Of a stretch of 64,000 bases of DNA, positions 45,411 to 54,113 are shown one piece after another. This DNA comes from Mesorhizobium sp. 1M-11 (GTDB lineage: Bacteria > Pseudomonadota > Alphaproteobacteria > Rhizobiales > Rhizobiaceae). Position 1 is the stretch's first letter. Each line of letters starts with the position of its first letter. Made by a program: the position numbers and the translations under genes. The stretch spans positions 1 through 64,000 of the forward strand of contig NZ_LJSD01000032.1 in assembly GCF_001303895.1 (NCBI RefSeq). Direction: 5' to 3'. The notes under the pieces were generated by a model. That model saw only the letters and a program-made list of their open reading frames with translations, was not told the origin of the DNA and made no database searches.

Positions 45411-46433
45411 ATGCGCATCCTGATGGTCACCGATGCCTGGCGCCCCCAGGTCAACGGCGTCGTTCATACGCTGGAACGACTATCGGAAACCTTGAAGACG
45501 CAAGGCGTCGAAACCCAATTCCTCACGCCAAATACCTTCCGCACCTTGCCCCTGCCCACTTATCCCGACATCCGGCTGGCGCTGACCACGCCCCGCCATG
45601 TCGCCCGGCTGATCGCGGATTCGAACGCCGACCACATCCATATCGTCACCGAGGGCCCGCTCGGTATCATGGCGCGGCGCTATTGTCGGGCGCATGGCCG
45701 CCCCTTCACCACCAGCTACCACACGCGTTTTCCGGAATATCTCAGCGCTCGCCTGCCGGTGCCGGAAAGCTGGGCCTACAACTGGCTGCGCGACTTCCAC
45801 AATTCCGGCCAGGGCACGCTGGTTGCCACCCAGTCCCTGGCCGACGATCTCGCCTCACGCGGCTTCAACAAGCTGAAACCCTGGACGCGCGGCGTCGACA
45901 TCGAACATTTCCGCCCCGACAAACGTGGCGACCTGCCCTACCCGCGCCCCATCTTCCTGTCGGTCGGCCGCATCGCCATCGAAAAGAACCTGCCGGCATT
46001 CCTCGAACTCGACCTGCCCGGCAGCAAGGTCGTGGTCGGCGACGGACCAGAGCGCGCCAAGCTGACGGCCCGCTATCCCAATGTGCATTTCCTCGGCCAC
46101 CGCCCGAGCGCCGAACTCGCCGAACTCTATGCTTCCGCGGACGTTTTCGTGTTTCCCAGCCGCACCGACACGTTCGGCAACGTCATCATCGAGGCGCTGG
46201 CCAGCGGCACGCCGGTCGCTGCCTATCCTGTGACGGGGCCGATCGATATCGTCGGTGACGGCATCGGCGGCAAGGTCTCCGAGGATCTGCGCCAGGCCTG
46301 CCTCGATACCCTGACACTAAGCCGCACCGAAGCGCGCGAACGCGCCATGCGCTACAGCTGGAAGGCCTGCGCCGACATGTTCATGGATACGGTGAACGAG
46401 GCGCTCGGAAGACACGAGAAACTCGCTGCCTGA
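45411..46433 (+). CDS. Family 1/4 glycosyltransferase, GDP-mannose-dependent mannosyltransferase-like
   Basis: A 340-aa GT-B protein. MRILMVTDAWRPQVNGVVHT is the typical start of the MgtA/PimB-like glycosyltransferase 4 group. FTTSYHTRFPEYLSARLP and FLSVGRIAIEKNLPAFLEL follow, then VFVFPSRTDTFGNVIIEALA with the EX7E-type donor site. It likely adds a mannose or glucose to a lipid or glycan at the cytoplasmic membrane. The ATG at 45411 follows GAGG by 6 bases. In relatives it often sits with lipid A genes; none is seen here. Confidence 0.87.
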   Translation: MRILMVTDAWRPQVNGVVHTLERLSETLKTQGVETQFLTPNTFRTLPLPTYPDIRLALTTPRHVARLIADSNADHIHIVTEGPLGIMARRYCRAHGRPFTTSYHTRFPEYLSARLPVPESWAYNWLRDFHNSGQGTLVATQSLADDLASRGFNKLKPWTRGVDIEHFRPDKRGDLPYPRPIFLSVGRIAIEKNLPAFLELDLPGSKVVVGDGPERAKLTARYPNVHFLGHRPSAELAELYASADVFVFPSRTDTFGNVIIEALASGTPVAAYPVTGPIDIVGDGIGGKVSEDLRQACLDTLTLSRTEARERAMRYSWKACADMFMDTVNEALGRHEKLAA

Positions 46434-46448
46434 TCAATATGCGAGCGG

Positions 46449-46808
46449 TCAGTAGAGGCGACCACCGTCCGGCACCTTGCGCTCGATCGCGCCCAGCACA
46501 ACGTCGCCGTCGCCGTCGGGAAAGCCGAGCGTCAAGACTTCAGACATGAACTTGCCGATCTGACGTGGCGGAAAATTCACCACCGCGAAGACCTGCCGGC
46601 CTACCACGCTCTCCGGCGTATAATATTTGGTGATCTGTGCCGACGACTTTTTCACCCCGATCTCGGGGCCAAAGTCGATCTTCAGCTTGATCGCGGGCTT
46701 GCGGGCTTCCGGAAAAGGCTCAGCCTCGATGATCGTGCCGGCACGGATGTCGACACGGTCGAAGTCGGCGAAGGTGATGTCGGGTTTACGCTCGGTACTG
46801 GCAGTCAT
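46449..46808 (-). CDS. csaA: tRNA-binding protein CsaA
   Basis: A 119-aa single OB-fold protein. [20 protein letters not shown] and [18 protein letters not shown], then [20 protein letters not shown], match CsaA and the related tRNA-binding C-terminal domain of methionyl-tRNA synthetase. It was described as a chaperone linked to protein export in Bacillus and binds tRNA as a dimer. The ATG at 46808 gives the usual length; 46823 is the alternative. The upstream YbjN gene ends 18 bp before this start, so they may be co-transcribed. Confidence 0.88.
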   Translation of the reverse strand: MTASTERKPDITFADFDRVDIRAGTIIEAEPFPEARKPAIKLKIDFGPEIGVKKSSAQITKYYTPESVVGRQVFAVVNFPPRQIGKFMSEVLTLGFPDGDGDVVLGAIERKVPDGGRLY

Positions 46809-46826
46809 TTTTCTCGACAGCATTGG

Positions 46827-47327
46827 TCAGGCATTGCCATAGGTTTCAAACAGCACGCTCGACAGCGCATCCTTGGCCGAAGTGCCGGACCAGACGACGA
46901 ACTGAAATGCCTGGAAGTAGCATTCGCACGCTTCCAGTGCCGAAGACAGCAGCACTTCGACCTGCTGGCTGGACGGTTCGACGCCGCCGGCGAGCAGCAG
47001 CGACTGACGGAACATGATCGCGCCTTCCTGCTCCCACAGGTCGAAATGGCCGAACAGCATCTGCTCGTTGATCAGCGACAGCAGACGCATGACTTCCAAT
47101 GTGCGATTCTCGGGAACCTTGATGTCGAAGGCGCAGGCCAGATGCAGTGCCTCGAAATCCTCCATCCAGGAAAACGACACATGATAATCGGTCCAGGTTC
47201 CGGTTACCGAGATCGAAATTTCGTCGTCGCCAGCCCGCTCGAAAGACCAGTCATTGTTGTGCGCCACCTGCTCGATCACATCGACCGGATGGATTTCGCG
47301 GGAGAATTCGAGTTCGAGAAGTTCCAT
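46827..47327 (-). CDS. YbjN domain-containing protein
   Basis: A 166-aa protein of the YbjN family, whose fold resembles type III secretion chaperones. SMEDFEALHLACAFDIKVPE and LLSLINEQMLFGHFDLWEQE are typical, and the final WSGTSAKDALSSVLFETYGN matches alphaproteobacterial copies. YbjN in E. coli affects motility and stress; the biochemical role is unclear. The ATG at 47327 follows AGGAAG. A run of GANTC sites lies upstream. csaA follows 18 bp downstream. Confidence 0.85.
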   Translation of the reverse strand: MELLELEFSREIHPVDVIEQVAHNNDWSFERAGDDEISISVTGTWTDYHVSFSWMEDFEALHLACAFDIKVPENRTLEVMRLLSLINEQMLFGHFDLWEQEGAIMFRQSLLLAGGVEPSSQQVEVLLSSALEACECYFQAFQFVVWSGTSAKDALSSVLFETYGNA

Positions 47328-47477
47328 GGAATGCTTCCTGTCGTTCTGGGAGCGCCACCGCACGCTCCGCGGGGGAGGCACGCACAACGAACAATTTTTC
47401 TAGAACTCGGACGGCCTGGACTGCTCGACGCAACACCCCATGACCGGACCCCACCGCCCGGCGCATGACCCCGTTCC

Positions 47478-47600
47478 GAATCATGCAGCAAATTCAGTCT
47501 ATTGATCGGGAGTCGCGTGACCAGCCCAATTTTTTGGGGCGGGCCATTCGCATGTGGAAAGTGGAGTCACAAAGAGTCACGAGCCGCCGTTAAGCGATTC
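47478..47600. promoter_or_regulatory. Cluster of five GANTC (CcrM) sites upstream of the YbjN gene
   Basis: GAATC at 47478, GAGTC at 47510, 47564 and 47574, and GATTC at 47596. GANTC is the CcrM methylation site of alphaproteobacteria, and five in 123 bp is dense. The surrounding gap 47328-47648 has no gene; it holds the YbjN promoter. Confidence 0.4.
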
Positions 47601-47648
47601 ACGACAAAGCGCTTTTTCAGACGGCGGGTTGTGGAAAGATTTAACGAT

Positions 47649-47963
47649 TTATTTTTTTGCGCGTGGCTTCGCGGTGGTGGCCGAGGCCGGTTTTTCGCTC
47701 TTGGCTGCTGCGGAGCCGCCAAACTGTGCTTCAAGTGCCTCGATGCGGGCCGCAAGTTTGGCGTTTTCTTCACGCGCTTTGGCTGCCATTTCGCGCACCG
47801 CCTCGAATTCCTCGCGCTGCACGATATCCATGGAGTTCAGCAGTCGCTCGGCCTGGGCCCGGAAGGCTGTTTCCATTTCGCGGCGCACGCCCTGGGCGGC
47901 TCCTGCCGCATCGGTCACCAGCTTGGCGAATTCATCGAGGATGCGGTTCGGTCCGGTCGACAT
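47649..47963 (-). CDS. UbiK/BMFP-family accessory factor
   Basis: A 104-aa mostly helical protein. ILDEFAKLVTDAAGAAQGVR and MDIVQREEFEAVREMAAKAR form the BMFP/UbiK trimeric coiled-coil core, and the Lys/Ala-rich tail SATTAKPRAKK is common. In E. coli UbiK assists the aerobic ubiquinone-synthesis complex; in Brucella the related BMFP protein is membrane fusogenic in vitro. It has RBS AGGGG before the ATG at 47963. The next gene, lgt, diverges from it. Confidence 0.85.
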   Translation of the reverse strand: MSTGPNRILDEFAKLVTDAAGAAQGVRREMETAFRAQAERLLNSMDIVQREEFEAVREMAAKAREENAKLAARIEALEAQFGGSAAAKSEKPASATTAKPRAKK

Positions 47964-48065
47964 GGCAAAACCCCTGTTAGCTGATTTGACCTAATGAGCC
48001 CCATGCCAGAATGCAAGGTTGCTCTGCCTTGACCCCGCCAAAAGCCTGCCCCATGGTCCGCGCCT

Positions 48066-48113
48066 CAAAGCATGATCCCGAAAAGTTGCAGACTTTTCGG
48101 ATAAGATCATGCG
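48066..48113. repeat. Palindromic repeat (GCATGAT...CCGAAAAG...ATCATGC), copy 2
   Basis: CAAAGCATGATCCCGAAAAG, TTGCAGA, CTTTTCGGATAAGATCATGC. Over 40 of 48 bases match copy 1 at 28331-28379. It lies 76 bp upstream of the lgt start and creates a false upstream open frame for lgt. Confidence 0.8.
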
Positions 48114-48189
48114 GCAAAACAAAGAGATAGAGCGGAACAGCGATACAACGTCGCGTTTCGCTCCAACACGACCCGCATGGGAGATTTCC

Positions 48190-49053
48190 TTGAGCGACCT
48201 GCTGCCGCTGGCTGCCCTTTCCTTCCCGAACATCGATCCGGTCATCTTCCAGATCGGCCCGTTCTTCGGCTTCGGCCCCTTGAAAGTGCATTGGTACGGC
48301 GTCGCCTATGTCGTCGGCATCCTGTTCGCCTGGTGGTACTCCAAGCGCCTCATCACCAACACCCGGCTGTGGCCCGAAGGGAGACTGCCGATGAAGCCCA
48401 TCGATATCGACGATTTCGTCGTCTGGGCCGCTGTCGGCATCGTCGCCGGCGGGCGGCTGGGTTACGTGCTCTTCTACAACTTCCCGCGCTATTTCAACAA
48501 TCCGATCGAGATCTTCTACCTTCAGGACGGCGGCATGTCCTTCCATGGCGGCATCACCGGTACCATCCTGGCGATGTATCTCTTCGCCCGCTCGCGTGGC
48601 ATCCATGCCTGGTCGCTGTTCGACGTGGTGGCCGCGGGCGTACCTGTCGGCCTCGGCCTCGGCCGGATTGCCAACTTCATCAACTCCGAGCTGTGGGGGC
48701 GACTGACAACCGTGCCTTGGGCGGTCGAATTTCCCAATGGCGGCCCCTTTGCACGCCATCCCAGCCAAATCTACGAAGCGCTGCTTGAAGGCCTCGTGCT
48801 TTTCCTGGTGCTGCGTTTCCTCACCCATTCGCGGCTGAAGCTGATGACGCCCCGTTTCATCTCAGGCGCCTTCGTAGCCGGATACGGCCTGTCGCGCATC
48901 TTTGTGGAGTTCTTCCGCGAACCCGACCCGCAGCTCGGCTATCTCTTCGGCGGCTGGCTGACCATGGGCATGGTGCTGTCGGCGCCAATGGTTCTCATCG
49001 GCATCTGGTGCATGGCAACGGCCAGACCCATCACCCACGCACAGCCGGCATGA
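48190..49053 (+). CDS. lgt: Prolipoprotein diacylglyceryl transferase
   Basis: A 287-aa seven-helix inner-membrane enzyme that moves diacylglycerol from phosphatidylglycerol to the lipobox Cys of prolipoproteins. [28 protein letters not shown] and the signature [16 protein letters not shown] are intact. The start is a TTG at 48190, preceded by GGGAG 6-7 bases upstream; the ATG frame from 48109 runs through a palindromic repeat and is rejected. It overlaps the next gene as ATGA. It is needed for the lipoproteins predicted in this window. Confidence 0.93.
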   Translation: MSDLLPLAALSFPNIDPVIFQIGPFFGFGPLKVHWYGVAYVVGILFAWWYSKRLITNTRLWPEGRLPMKPIDIDDFVVWAAVGIVAGGRLGYVLFYNFPRYFNNPIEIFYLQDGGMSFHGGITGTILAMYLFARSRGIHAWSLFDVVAAGVPVGLGLGRIANFINSELWGRLTTVPWAVEFPNGGPFARHPSQIYEALLEGLVLFLVLRFLTHSRLKLMTPRFISGAFVAGYGLSRIFVEFFREPDPQLGYLFGGWLTMGMVLSAPMVLIGIWCMATARPITHAQPA

Positions 49054-50141
49054 CGCAACTGAAACGCCGCATCATCGAGTTGATCGCGACAGCCGGGCCC
49101 ATCCCGACCAGCGAATACATGGCGCTTTGCCTGTTCGACCCCAAGGCGGGTTATTACACGACGCGCGAGCCCTTTGGCACCGGCGGCGATTTCATCACGG
49201 CGCCGGAAGTCAGCCAGATGTTCGGCGAACTGGTAGCGGTCTGGCTCTACGAGGCCTGGCGTGCGGTCGGCTCACCGATGCCTGTCACCCTGGCCGAAAT
49301 CGGACCGGGCCGCGGCACGTTGACGAAGGACATGCTGCGCACCCTCGAGCGCCTCGATCCGGCTTTTGTCGCAGGCGCTTCGATTGCACTCATCGAGACC
49401 AGCCCGCGCTTGCGCGAGAAACAAAGGGATGGGCTGGCCGGCAGTGCGGCAAGTGTCGAATGGCATGAAACAGTCGCTTCCCTGCCCGGCGCACCGCTGC
49501 TGATTGTTGGAAACGAACTGTTCGATGCCGTTCCGATCCGACAATTCGTGCGAACCTCCGACGGCTGGCGCGAACGCATGGTGGGGCTCGATGAAAACGG
49601 CGAACTTGCCTTTTTCGCCGGAGCGGCTTCGCTCGATCCCTCTCTTCTGCCGCCCGACGCAGAGAGCGTACCAGACGGCTCCATCGTCGAGATCGCCCCG
49701 GCGCGTTCGGCGCTGATGCAAACGATTGCCGACCAGATCGCGGCGCATGGCGGTGCAGGCTTGTTCTTCGACTATGGCCATTTGCAGCCGGGTGTCGGCG
49801 ACACGCTGCAGGCGTTGCGCAGCCACGAATACGAGGACGTACTGGCGAGCCCCGGCGAAGCCGATCTCACCTCGCATGTCGACTTTTCCGCGCTGGCCAC
49901 CTCCGCCCGAATGGCTGGCCTGCGTGCCGACTTCACGACACAAGGCTCGTTCCTGCTCGGCATGGGTCTGCTCGAACGCGCCGGTCGCCTCGGCGCCGAT
50001 GCCGACGATGCCACGCGCGAGCGCCTGTCGGGCGAAGTCGAGCGCCTCGCCGGCCCGCAGGCCATGGGCGATCTCTTCAAGGTGCTGGCCGTCGCCCACG
50101 AGGACATCGCGCTGCCGGTGTTCCGCAGTCGGGTCAGCTAG
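49050..50141 (+). CDS. MidA/NDUFAF7-family SAM-dependent methyltransferase
   Basis: A 363-aa protein of the SAM-dependent MidA family. [38 protein letters not shown] and [17 protein letters not shown] (SAM-binding loop) are clear, as are [12 protein letters not shown] and FFDYGH. The human homolog NDUFAF7 methylates an arginine of a complex I subunit; a similar role with NDH-1 is likely but unproven. The ATG at 49050 overlaps the lgt stop. The stop TAG at 50139-50141 is formed by CTAG of repeat copy D. Confidence 0.87.
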   Translation: MTQLKRRIIELIATAGPIPTSEYMALCLFDPKAGYYTTREPFGTGGDFITAPEVSQMFGELVAVWLYEAWRAVGSPMPVTLAEIGPGRGTLTKDMLRTLERLDPAFVAGASIALIETSPRLREKQRDGLAGSAASVEWHETVASLPGAPLLIVGNELFDAVPIRQFVRTSDGWRERMVGLDENGELAFFAGAASLDPSLLPPDAESVPDGSIVEIAPARSALMQTIADQIAAHGGAGLFFDYGHLQPGVGDTLQALRSHEYEDVLASPGEADLTSHVDFSALATSARMAGLRADFTTQGSFLLGMGLLERAGRLGADADDATRERLSGEVERLAGPQAMGDLFKVLAVAHEDIALPVFRSRVS

Positions 50142-50235
50142 AGCAATTCCAGGAAAAGTGTGTAACGGATTTCCGCCAGGAATTGCGTAAAAACAAAGCG
50201 CTAGAGCGTTTCCATGAAAAACGGAAATGCTCTAG
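50138..50235. repeat. Mosaic palindromic repeat, copy D
   Basis: It starts CTAGAGCAATTCCAGGAAAA and ends GGAAATGCTCTAG, so both ends carry CTAGAGCA/TGCTCTAG inverted repeats. An internal CTAG lies at 50201. The first CTAG supplies the stop codon of the methyltransferase gene. Confidence 0.9.
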
Positions 50236-50251
50236 CGCGGTTCGGAATGAG

Positions 50252-51133
50252 ATGGAAACGATGCAGGATGACGAACTCGACACATTGAAGGAGACGATCG
50301 TCGCCCGTTTTCCAGACCTGGCCGGGTCCAGGTTCAGGCTGCTGACCCAGGGCTGGGATTCGATCGCAGTGGACGTGGACGATCGGCTGATCTTCAAGTT
50401 TCCGCGCAACGAGATCGCGCAAAAGTCGCTAATCCGAGAGATCAGCCTTCTCGACGTAATCCGTCCCGCCGTCACCATGCCGGTTCCCGATATCCGCCTG
50501 ATCGATGGTTCGCGGGCCTTCTCGCGCCATGAGAAGCTGAAAGGCAGCCATCTGGAGACGCCTCACTATACCCGCCTGTCCGCGGAAGCCCGCGAGGACC
50601 TTGCACTGCGCCTGGCCCGTTTCTACGTCGACCTGCACGGCCTCGACATGGATACGATGCGTGCCGCCGGCGCAGAACCTGTGGAAGCCTGGTCGAAACC
50701 TGACGAAGTCCGCGTCAAGGTGCTGCCGCTTCTGTCGGGCGAGTTGAAAATCCTGGCCGAGCGGATCATCGCTTCCTGGGCCGACTTGCCACCGGACCCT
50801 TACGGCACGACCTATGGCTTTTTCGACGGTCACGGCTGGAACATGGCCTTCGATCATGAGACCGGCCGCCTGAGCGGCGTCTATGATTTCGCCGATTCCG
50901 GCTTCGGCCCGCTGCACCGGGATTTCATCTATTCGAACTTTATTTCCACCGACCTGACCGAACGCATCATCTCCCACTATGAGATCCTGTCCGGCTGTGC
51001 GCTCGAGCGCGAACGTGTCGAGGTGCTCACCGGCGCGCATCGTCTGTGGGAGCTTGCGGAGGCTGTGGACGATCCACCGCGAATCCCGTTCATGATCGAT
51101 CATTTCTCCTATTGGGCGGCCGCGTTGCGTTGA
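50252..51133 (+). CDS. APH-fold phosphotransferase of unknown substrate
   Basis: A 293-aa aminoglycoside/choline-kinase-like protein. IFKFPRNE carries the ATP-binding Lys. The catalytic loop is FFDGHGWNMAFD, where HGDxxxxN of the family becomes FFDxxxxN, keeping the catalytic Asp and the Asn. GVYDFADSGFGPLHRDF supplies the metal Asp. The substrate is unknown; it may be a small-molecule kinase. ATGs at 50252 and 50261 are both possible. It starts 17 bp after repeat copy D. Confidence 0.8.
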   Translation: METMQDDELDTLKETIVARFPDLAGSRFRLLTQGWDSIAVDVDDRLIFKFPRNEIAQKSLIREISLLDVIRPAVTMPVPDIRLIDGSRAFSRHEKLKGSHLETPHYTRLSAEAREDLALRLARFYVDLHGLDMDTMRAAGAEPVEAWSKPDEVRVKVLPLLSGELKILAERIIASWADLPPDPYGTTYGFFDGHGWNMAFDHETGRLSGVYDFADSGFGPLHRDFIYSNFISTDLTERIISHYEILSGCALERERVEVLTGAHRLWELAEAVDDPPRIPFMIDHFSYWAAALR

Positions 51134-51254
51134 CCTGTCCTAAACCGCGCCTCCAATCGCGATTGACTTCGGCCCCCGCCCTGCCCCACTGTCCGCGCTT
51201 CGAACCGTCGGCGCAGCGCCTTGACGAACCCTGACTGACAAAGACAAGACAGAC

Positions 51255-52052
51255 ATGCTGAACGAAACGAAGCCGGAGCCGATCCGGTCTCCGATGCTCG
51301 AAAAGGCAGCCGGACAAGGCATCCGCCACGGCTATTTCACCCGTGTCGGCGGTGTCTCGAACGGCATCTATCGAGGTCTCAACATCGGCACCGGCTCTCA
51401 GGACGCTCCTGAACTGGTGCGCGAGAATCGCCGCCGCGTCGCCGACTGGATGGGCGTACCCGCCACACATCTGCTCAGCGCCCACCAGGTCCATTCGCCC
51501 GACGTCTTCGTTGCGTGCGAGCCTTTCGACGGCGAGCGCCCCAAGGTCGACGCCATTGTCACCGACCGGCCGGGCATCGCCATTGCCGCCACGACCGCCG
51601 ACTGCGGACCGGTGCTGTTTGCCGATTCCGGCGCGCGCGTCGTCGGCGCCGCCCATGCCGGCTGGAAAGGCGCCTTCACCGGCGTGCTCGAAAACACCGT
51701 CGTCGCCATGGAGAGCCTGGGTGCAAGGCGCGAAAACATCGTCGCGGTGCTCGGCCCTTCGATCAGTCCACGCAATTATGAAGTCGGACCGGAATTCGTC
51801 TCCCGCTTCGTCGAGGCGGATGCCGGCAACGAGCGCTATTTCGCGCCGTCCGGCAAAGCGGGTCACGCGATGTTCGACCTCAACCGCTATACGATCGACC
51901 GGCTGAGACAAGCCGGCGTGACCGCCGAGGCACTCGACCGCTGCACCTATGCGGAAGAGGATCTCTTCTTTTCCTATCGCCGCACCGTCCACCGCAACGA
52001 ACCGGACTATGGACGCCAACTGTCGGCGATCGTGCTGGAGGACAATGGCTGA
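51255..52052 (+). CDS. pgeF: Peptidoglycan editing factor PgeF (YfiH, laccase domain)
   Basis: A 265-aa laccase-fold protein. HGYFTRVGGVSNGIYRGLN, LSAHQVHSPDVF, ATTADCGPVLFAD and VVGAAHAGWKG hold the conserved His/Cys residues of the multicopper-like site; GPSISPRNYEVG follows. In E. coli PgeF hydrolyses wrong UDP-MurNAc dipeptides with L-Ser in place of L-Ala; purine-nucleoside phosphorylase activity is known for relatives. It overlaps the M24 gene by one base (TGATG). Confidence 0.9.
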   Translation: MLNETKPEPIRSPMLEKAAGQGIRHGYFTRVGGVSNGIYRGLNIGTGSQDAPELVRENRRRVADWMGVPATHLLSAHQVHSPDVFVACEPFDGERPKVDAIVTDRPGIAIAATTADCGPVLFADSGARVVGAAHAGWKGAFTGVLENTVVAMESLGARRENIVAVLGPSISPRNYEVGPEFVSRFVEADAGNERYFAPSGKAGHAMFDLNRYTIDRLRQAGVTAEALDRCTYAEEDLFFSYRRTVHRNEPDYGRQLSAIVLEDNG

Positions 52053-53203
52053 TGGCGCTGCATTTCGAACGTTCCGAATTCGACGCTCGCCGCGACCGGC
52101 TGATGATCGAGATGGCCGAGAAGAAGCTCGACGCCATCCTGCTGTTCGCCCAGGAAAGCATGTACTGGCTGACCGGATACGATACTTTTGGCTTCTGCTT
52201 CTTCCAGTGCCTGGTGGTGAAAGCGGACGGCTCGATGGTCCTGCTCACCCGCTCAGCCGACCTGCGGCAGGCCCGCCACACCTCGACCATCGACAATATC
52301 GTGGTGTGGATGGATCGCGCCGACGCCAATCCGGCAATAGACCTGCGCAACCTTTTGAACGATCTCGACCTGCTCGGCGCGCGCATCGGTGTCGAATACG
52401 ACACCCACGGCCTGACCGCCTATAACGGCCGCCGGCTCGATGAGCAGTTGCAGACCTTCGGCCAGATCGCGGACGCCTCCGGCATCGTCGGCCGGCTGCG
52501 TCTGTTCAAGAGCCCGGCCGAGATCGCCAAGGCTGAAAAGGCTGCCGCATTGAGCGACGACGCGCTGGACGCAGCCTTGCCGCTGATCAAGCAAGGTGGC
52601 GACGAGGCGCAGATCCTGGCCGCCATGCAAGGCGCGATCTTCTCCGGCGGCGGCGACTATCCCGCCAACGAATTCATCATCGGCTCAGGGCCCGACGCTC
52701 TGCTTTGCCGCTACAAGGCAGGCCGCCGCAAACTCACCAAGAATGACCAGCTCACGCTGGAATGGGCCGGCGTCTTCCACCACTACCATGCGCCGATGAT
52801 GCGCACTGCACTCACCGGCAAGGTCTCCAAGCGCCACCAGGAACTGTTTGATGCCTCCCATGCCGCACTGCTGGCGGTCGAGAAAGCCATGACACCCGGC
52901 AACAGTTTCGGCGATGTCTTCGATGCCCATGCACGCACCATGGAAACGCATGGACTGACCCGTCACCGACTCAACGCTTGCGGCTATTCGGTTGGCGCGC
53001 GCTTCACACCGTCCTGGATGGACATGCCAATGTTCTACCAGGGTAATCCCGAGCCGATCGCGCCCAACATGACGCTGTTTGCGCACATGATCATCATGGA
53101 TTCCGAAACGGAGACCGCGATGACGCTCGGCCGCACCTATCTCACGACCGAATCGCAGCCCAAGCCGCTTTCGCGCCATGATCTCGACTTGATCGTGCGC
53201 TGA
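52052..53203 (+). CDS. M24/creatinase-fold protein lacking metal ligands
   Basis: A 383-aa pita-bread fold protein. N-terminal creatinase-like domain with LFAQESMYWLTGYDTFGFCF; C-terminal domain with NEFIIGSGPDALLCRYKAGR. Where metallo-aminopeptidases have DxG...SDxTRT, this one has LEWAGVFHHYHAPMMRT (residues ~236-252), and GHGIG is replaced by ACGYSVGA, so the five metal ligands are not kept. Creatinase and ectoine hydrolase (DoeA/EutD) are known relatives; an amidinohydrolase-like activity is most likely. Substrate unknown. It is translationally coupled to pgeF. Confidence 0.82.
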   Translation: MALHFERSEFDARRDRLMIEMAEKKLDAILLFAQESMYWLTGYDTFGFCFFQCLVVKADGSMVLLTRSADLRQARHTSTIDNIVVWMDRADANPAIDLRNLLNDLDLLGARIGVEYDTHGLTAYNGRRLDEQLQTFGQIADASGIVGRLRLFKSPAEIAKAEKAAALSDDALDAALPLIKQGGDEAQILAAMQGAIFSGGGDYPANEFIIGSGPDALLCRYKAGRRKLTKNDQLTLEWAGVFHHYHAPMMRTALTGKVSKRHQELFDASHAALLAVEKAMTPGNSFGDVFDAHARTMETHGLTRHRLNACGYSVGARFTPSWMDMPMFYQGNPEPIAPNMTLFAHMIIMDSETETAMTLGRTYLTTESQPKPLSRHDLDLIVR

Positions 53204-53252
53204 ATCGACACTGGGAAGGGTATTTGTTCGTCGCCGAGGAGTTCGTCAGTCG

Positions 53253-53873
53253 ATGAGGCGATCGTGCCTGACCATCGCGCCATTGCTTGTTGCTCTGGCG
53301 CTGTCGGCCTGCAACAGGGCCAATGACGCCCTGCAGCCGGCCCCCACCGCACAAGCGACGCAACCCATCCCGGGCTCGACGGCTGCCACGACCACCGCAC
53401 AGCCCGGCGCTCCGGCGAACCCGATCGCCGGCGCTCCGACCCCTGCGACTGCCGGCGCTACTCCCGCCGCGACGCCGGCGCAGATGGCTGCCGTGCTCGG
53501 CCAGACCCGGCTGCAGATCGCCCCGATCGTCGGTGCCTCGGTAGAGGCCGCCACGCCGCTCACCCAACGCCTCGCCGCGCGGGCCAAGGAAAGTGGTATC
53601 ACACTTGCCGGCAGCGCCGGCCAAGGCGCCACCCATGTGCTGAAAGGCTATTTCTCCACGATCTCCGAGGGCAAGGACACCACAGTCATCTATGTCTGGG
53701 ACGTCTACGACCCGGCCGGCACCCGCCTGCACCGCATCAACGGCCAGCAGAAGGCACCGGTCGTCAGCGGTGCGGAAGGCTGGGCGGCCGTACCGCCCGC
53801 CACCATGCAAGCGATCGCCGACCAGACCATCGCCCAGTTGACCAGTTGGCTGGCCGGCCGCACCGCCGGCTGA
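53253..53873 (+). CDS. Putative lipoprotein with Ala/Pro/Thr-rich linker
   Basis: A 206-aa protein with a lipobox (VALALSAC, Cys at residue 20), then a long low-complexity Ala-Pro-Thr region (residues ~30-75). The folded C-terminal domain includes ATHVLKGYFSTISEGKDTTV and WDVYDPAGTRLHRINGQQ. It is likely an envelope lipoprotein; similar proteins are widespread in rhizobia. Function unknown. It starts 49 bp after the M24 gene. Repeat copy E follows 2 bp after its stop. Confidence 0.75.
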   Translation: MRRSCLTIAPLLVALALSACNRANDALQPAPTAQATQPIPGSTAATTTAQPGAPANPIAGAPTPATAGATPAATPAQMAAVLGQTRLQIAPIVGASVEAATPLTQRLAARAKESGITLAGSAGQGATHVLKGYFSTISEGKDTTVIYVWDVYDPAGTRLHRINGQQKAPVVSGAEGWAAVPPATMQAIADQTIAQLTSWLAGRTAG

Positions 53874-53875
53874 TC

Positions 53876-53970
53876 CTGCAGCGTTTCCGTTTTCTCGGAA
53901 ACGCTCAAATTTTTGTTGACGCAATTCCGGACGCAAAACCGCTACGCACTTTTTGCTGGAATTGCTGCAG
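53876..53970. repeat. Mosaic palindromic repeat, copy E (reverse orientation)
   Basis: CTGCAGCGTTTCCG...CGGAAACGCTC, then ACGCAATTCCGG, ending GCTGGAATTGCTGCAG. Both ends show CTGCAG where other copies have CTAGAG/CTCTAG, so the ends changed together. Confidence 0.85.
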
Positions 53971-54113
53971 GAATCTAGCCGGCTGACACCCCGGTACTCC
54001 TTCCCCTGCGTTAAACCTTTGTTGCGATTCAGCTGCGGATTCGTAAATACGGCGCTTGCAATACCGGCACGGCTGGTTAAAAGCCCCATAAACTCCACCA
54101 CCAGGTACGGTGC

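Noticed and set aside
48109..48189. Longer N-terminus for lgt from the ATG at 48109
   Set aside because: The segment runs out of the palindromic repeat and codes no Lgt-like sequence; the TTG at 48190 has a good RBS.
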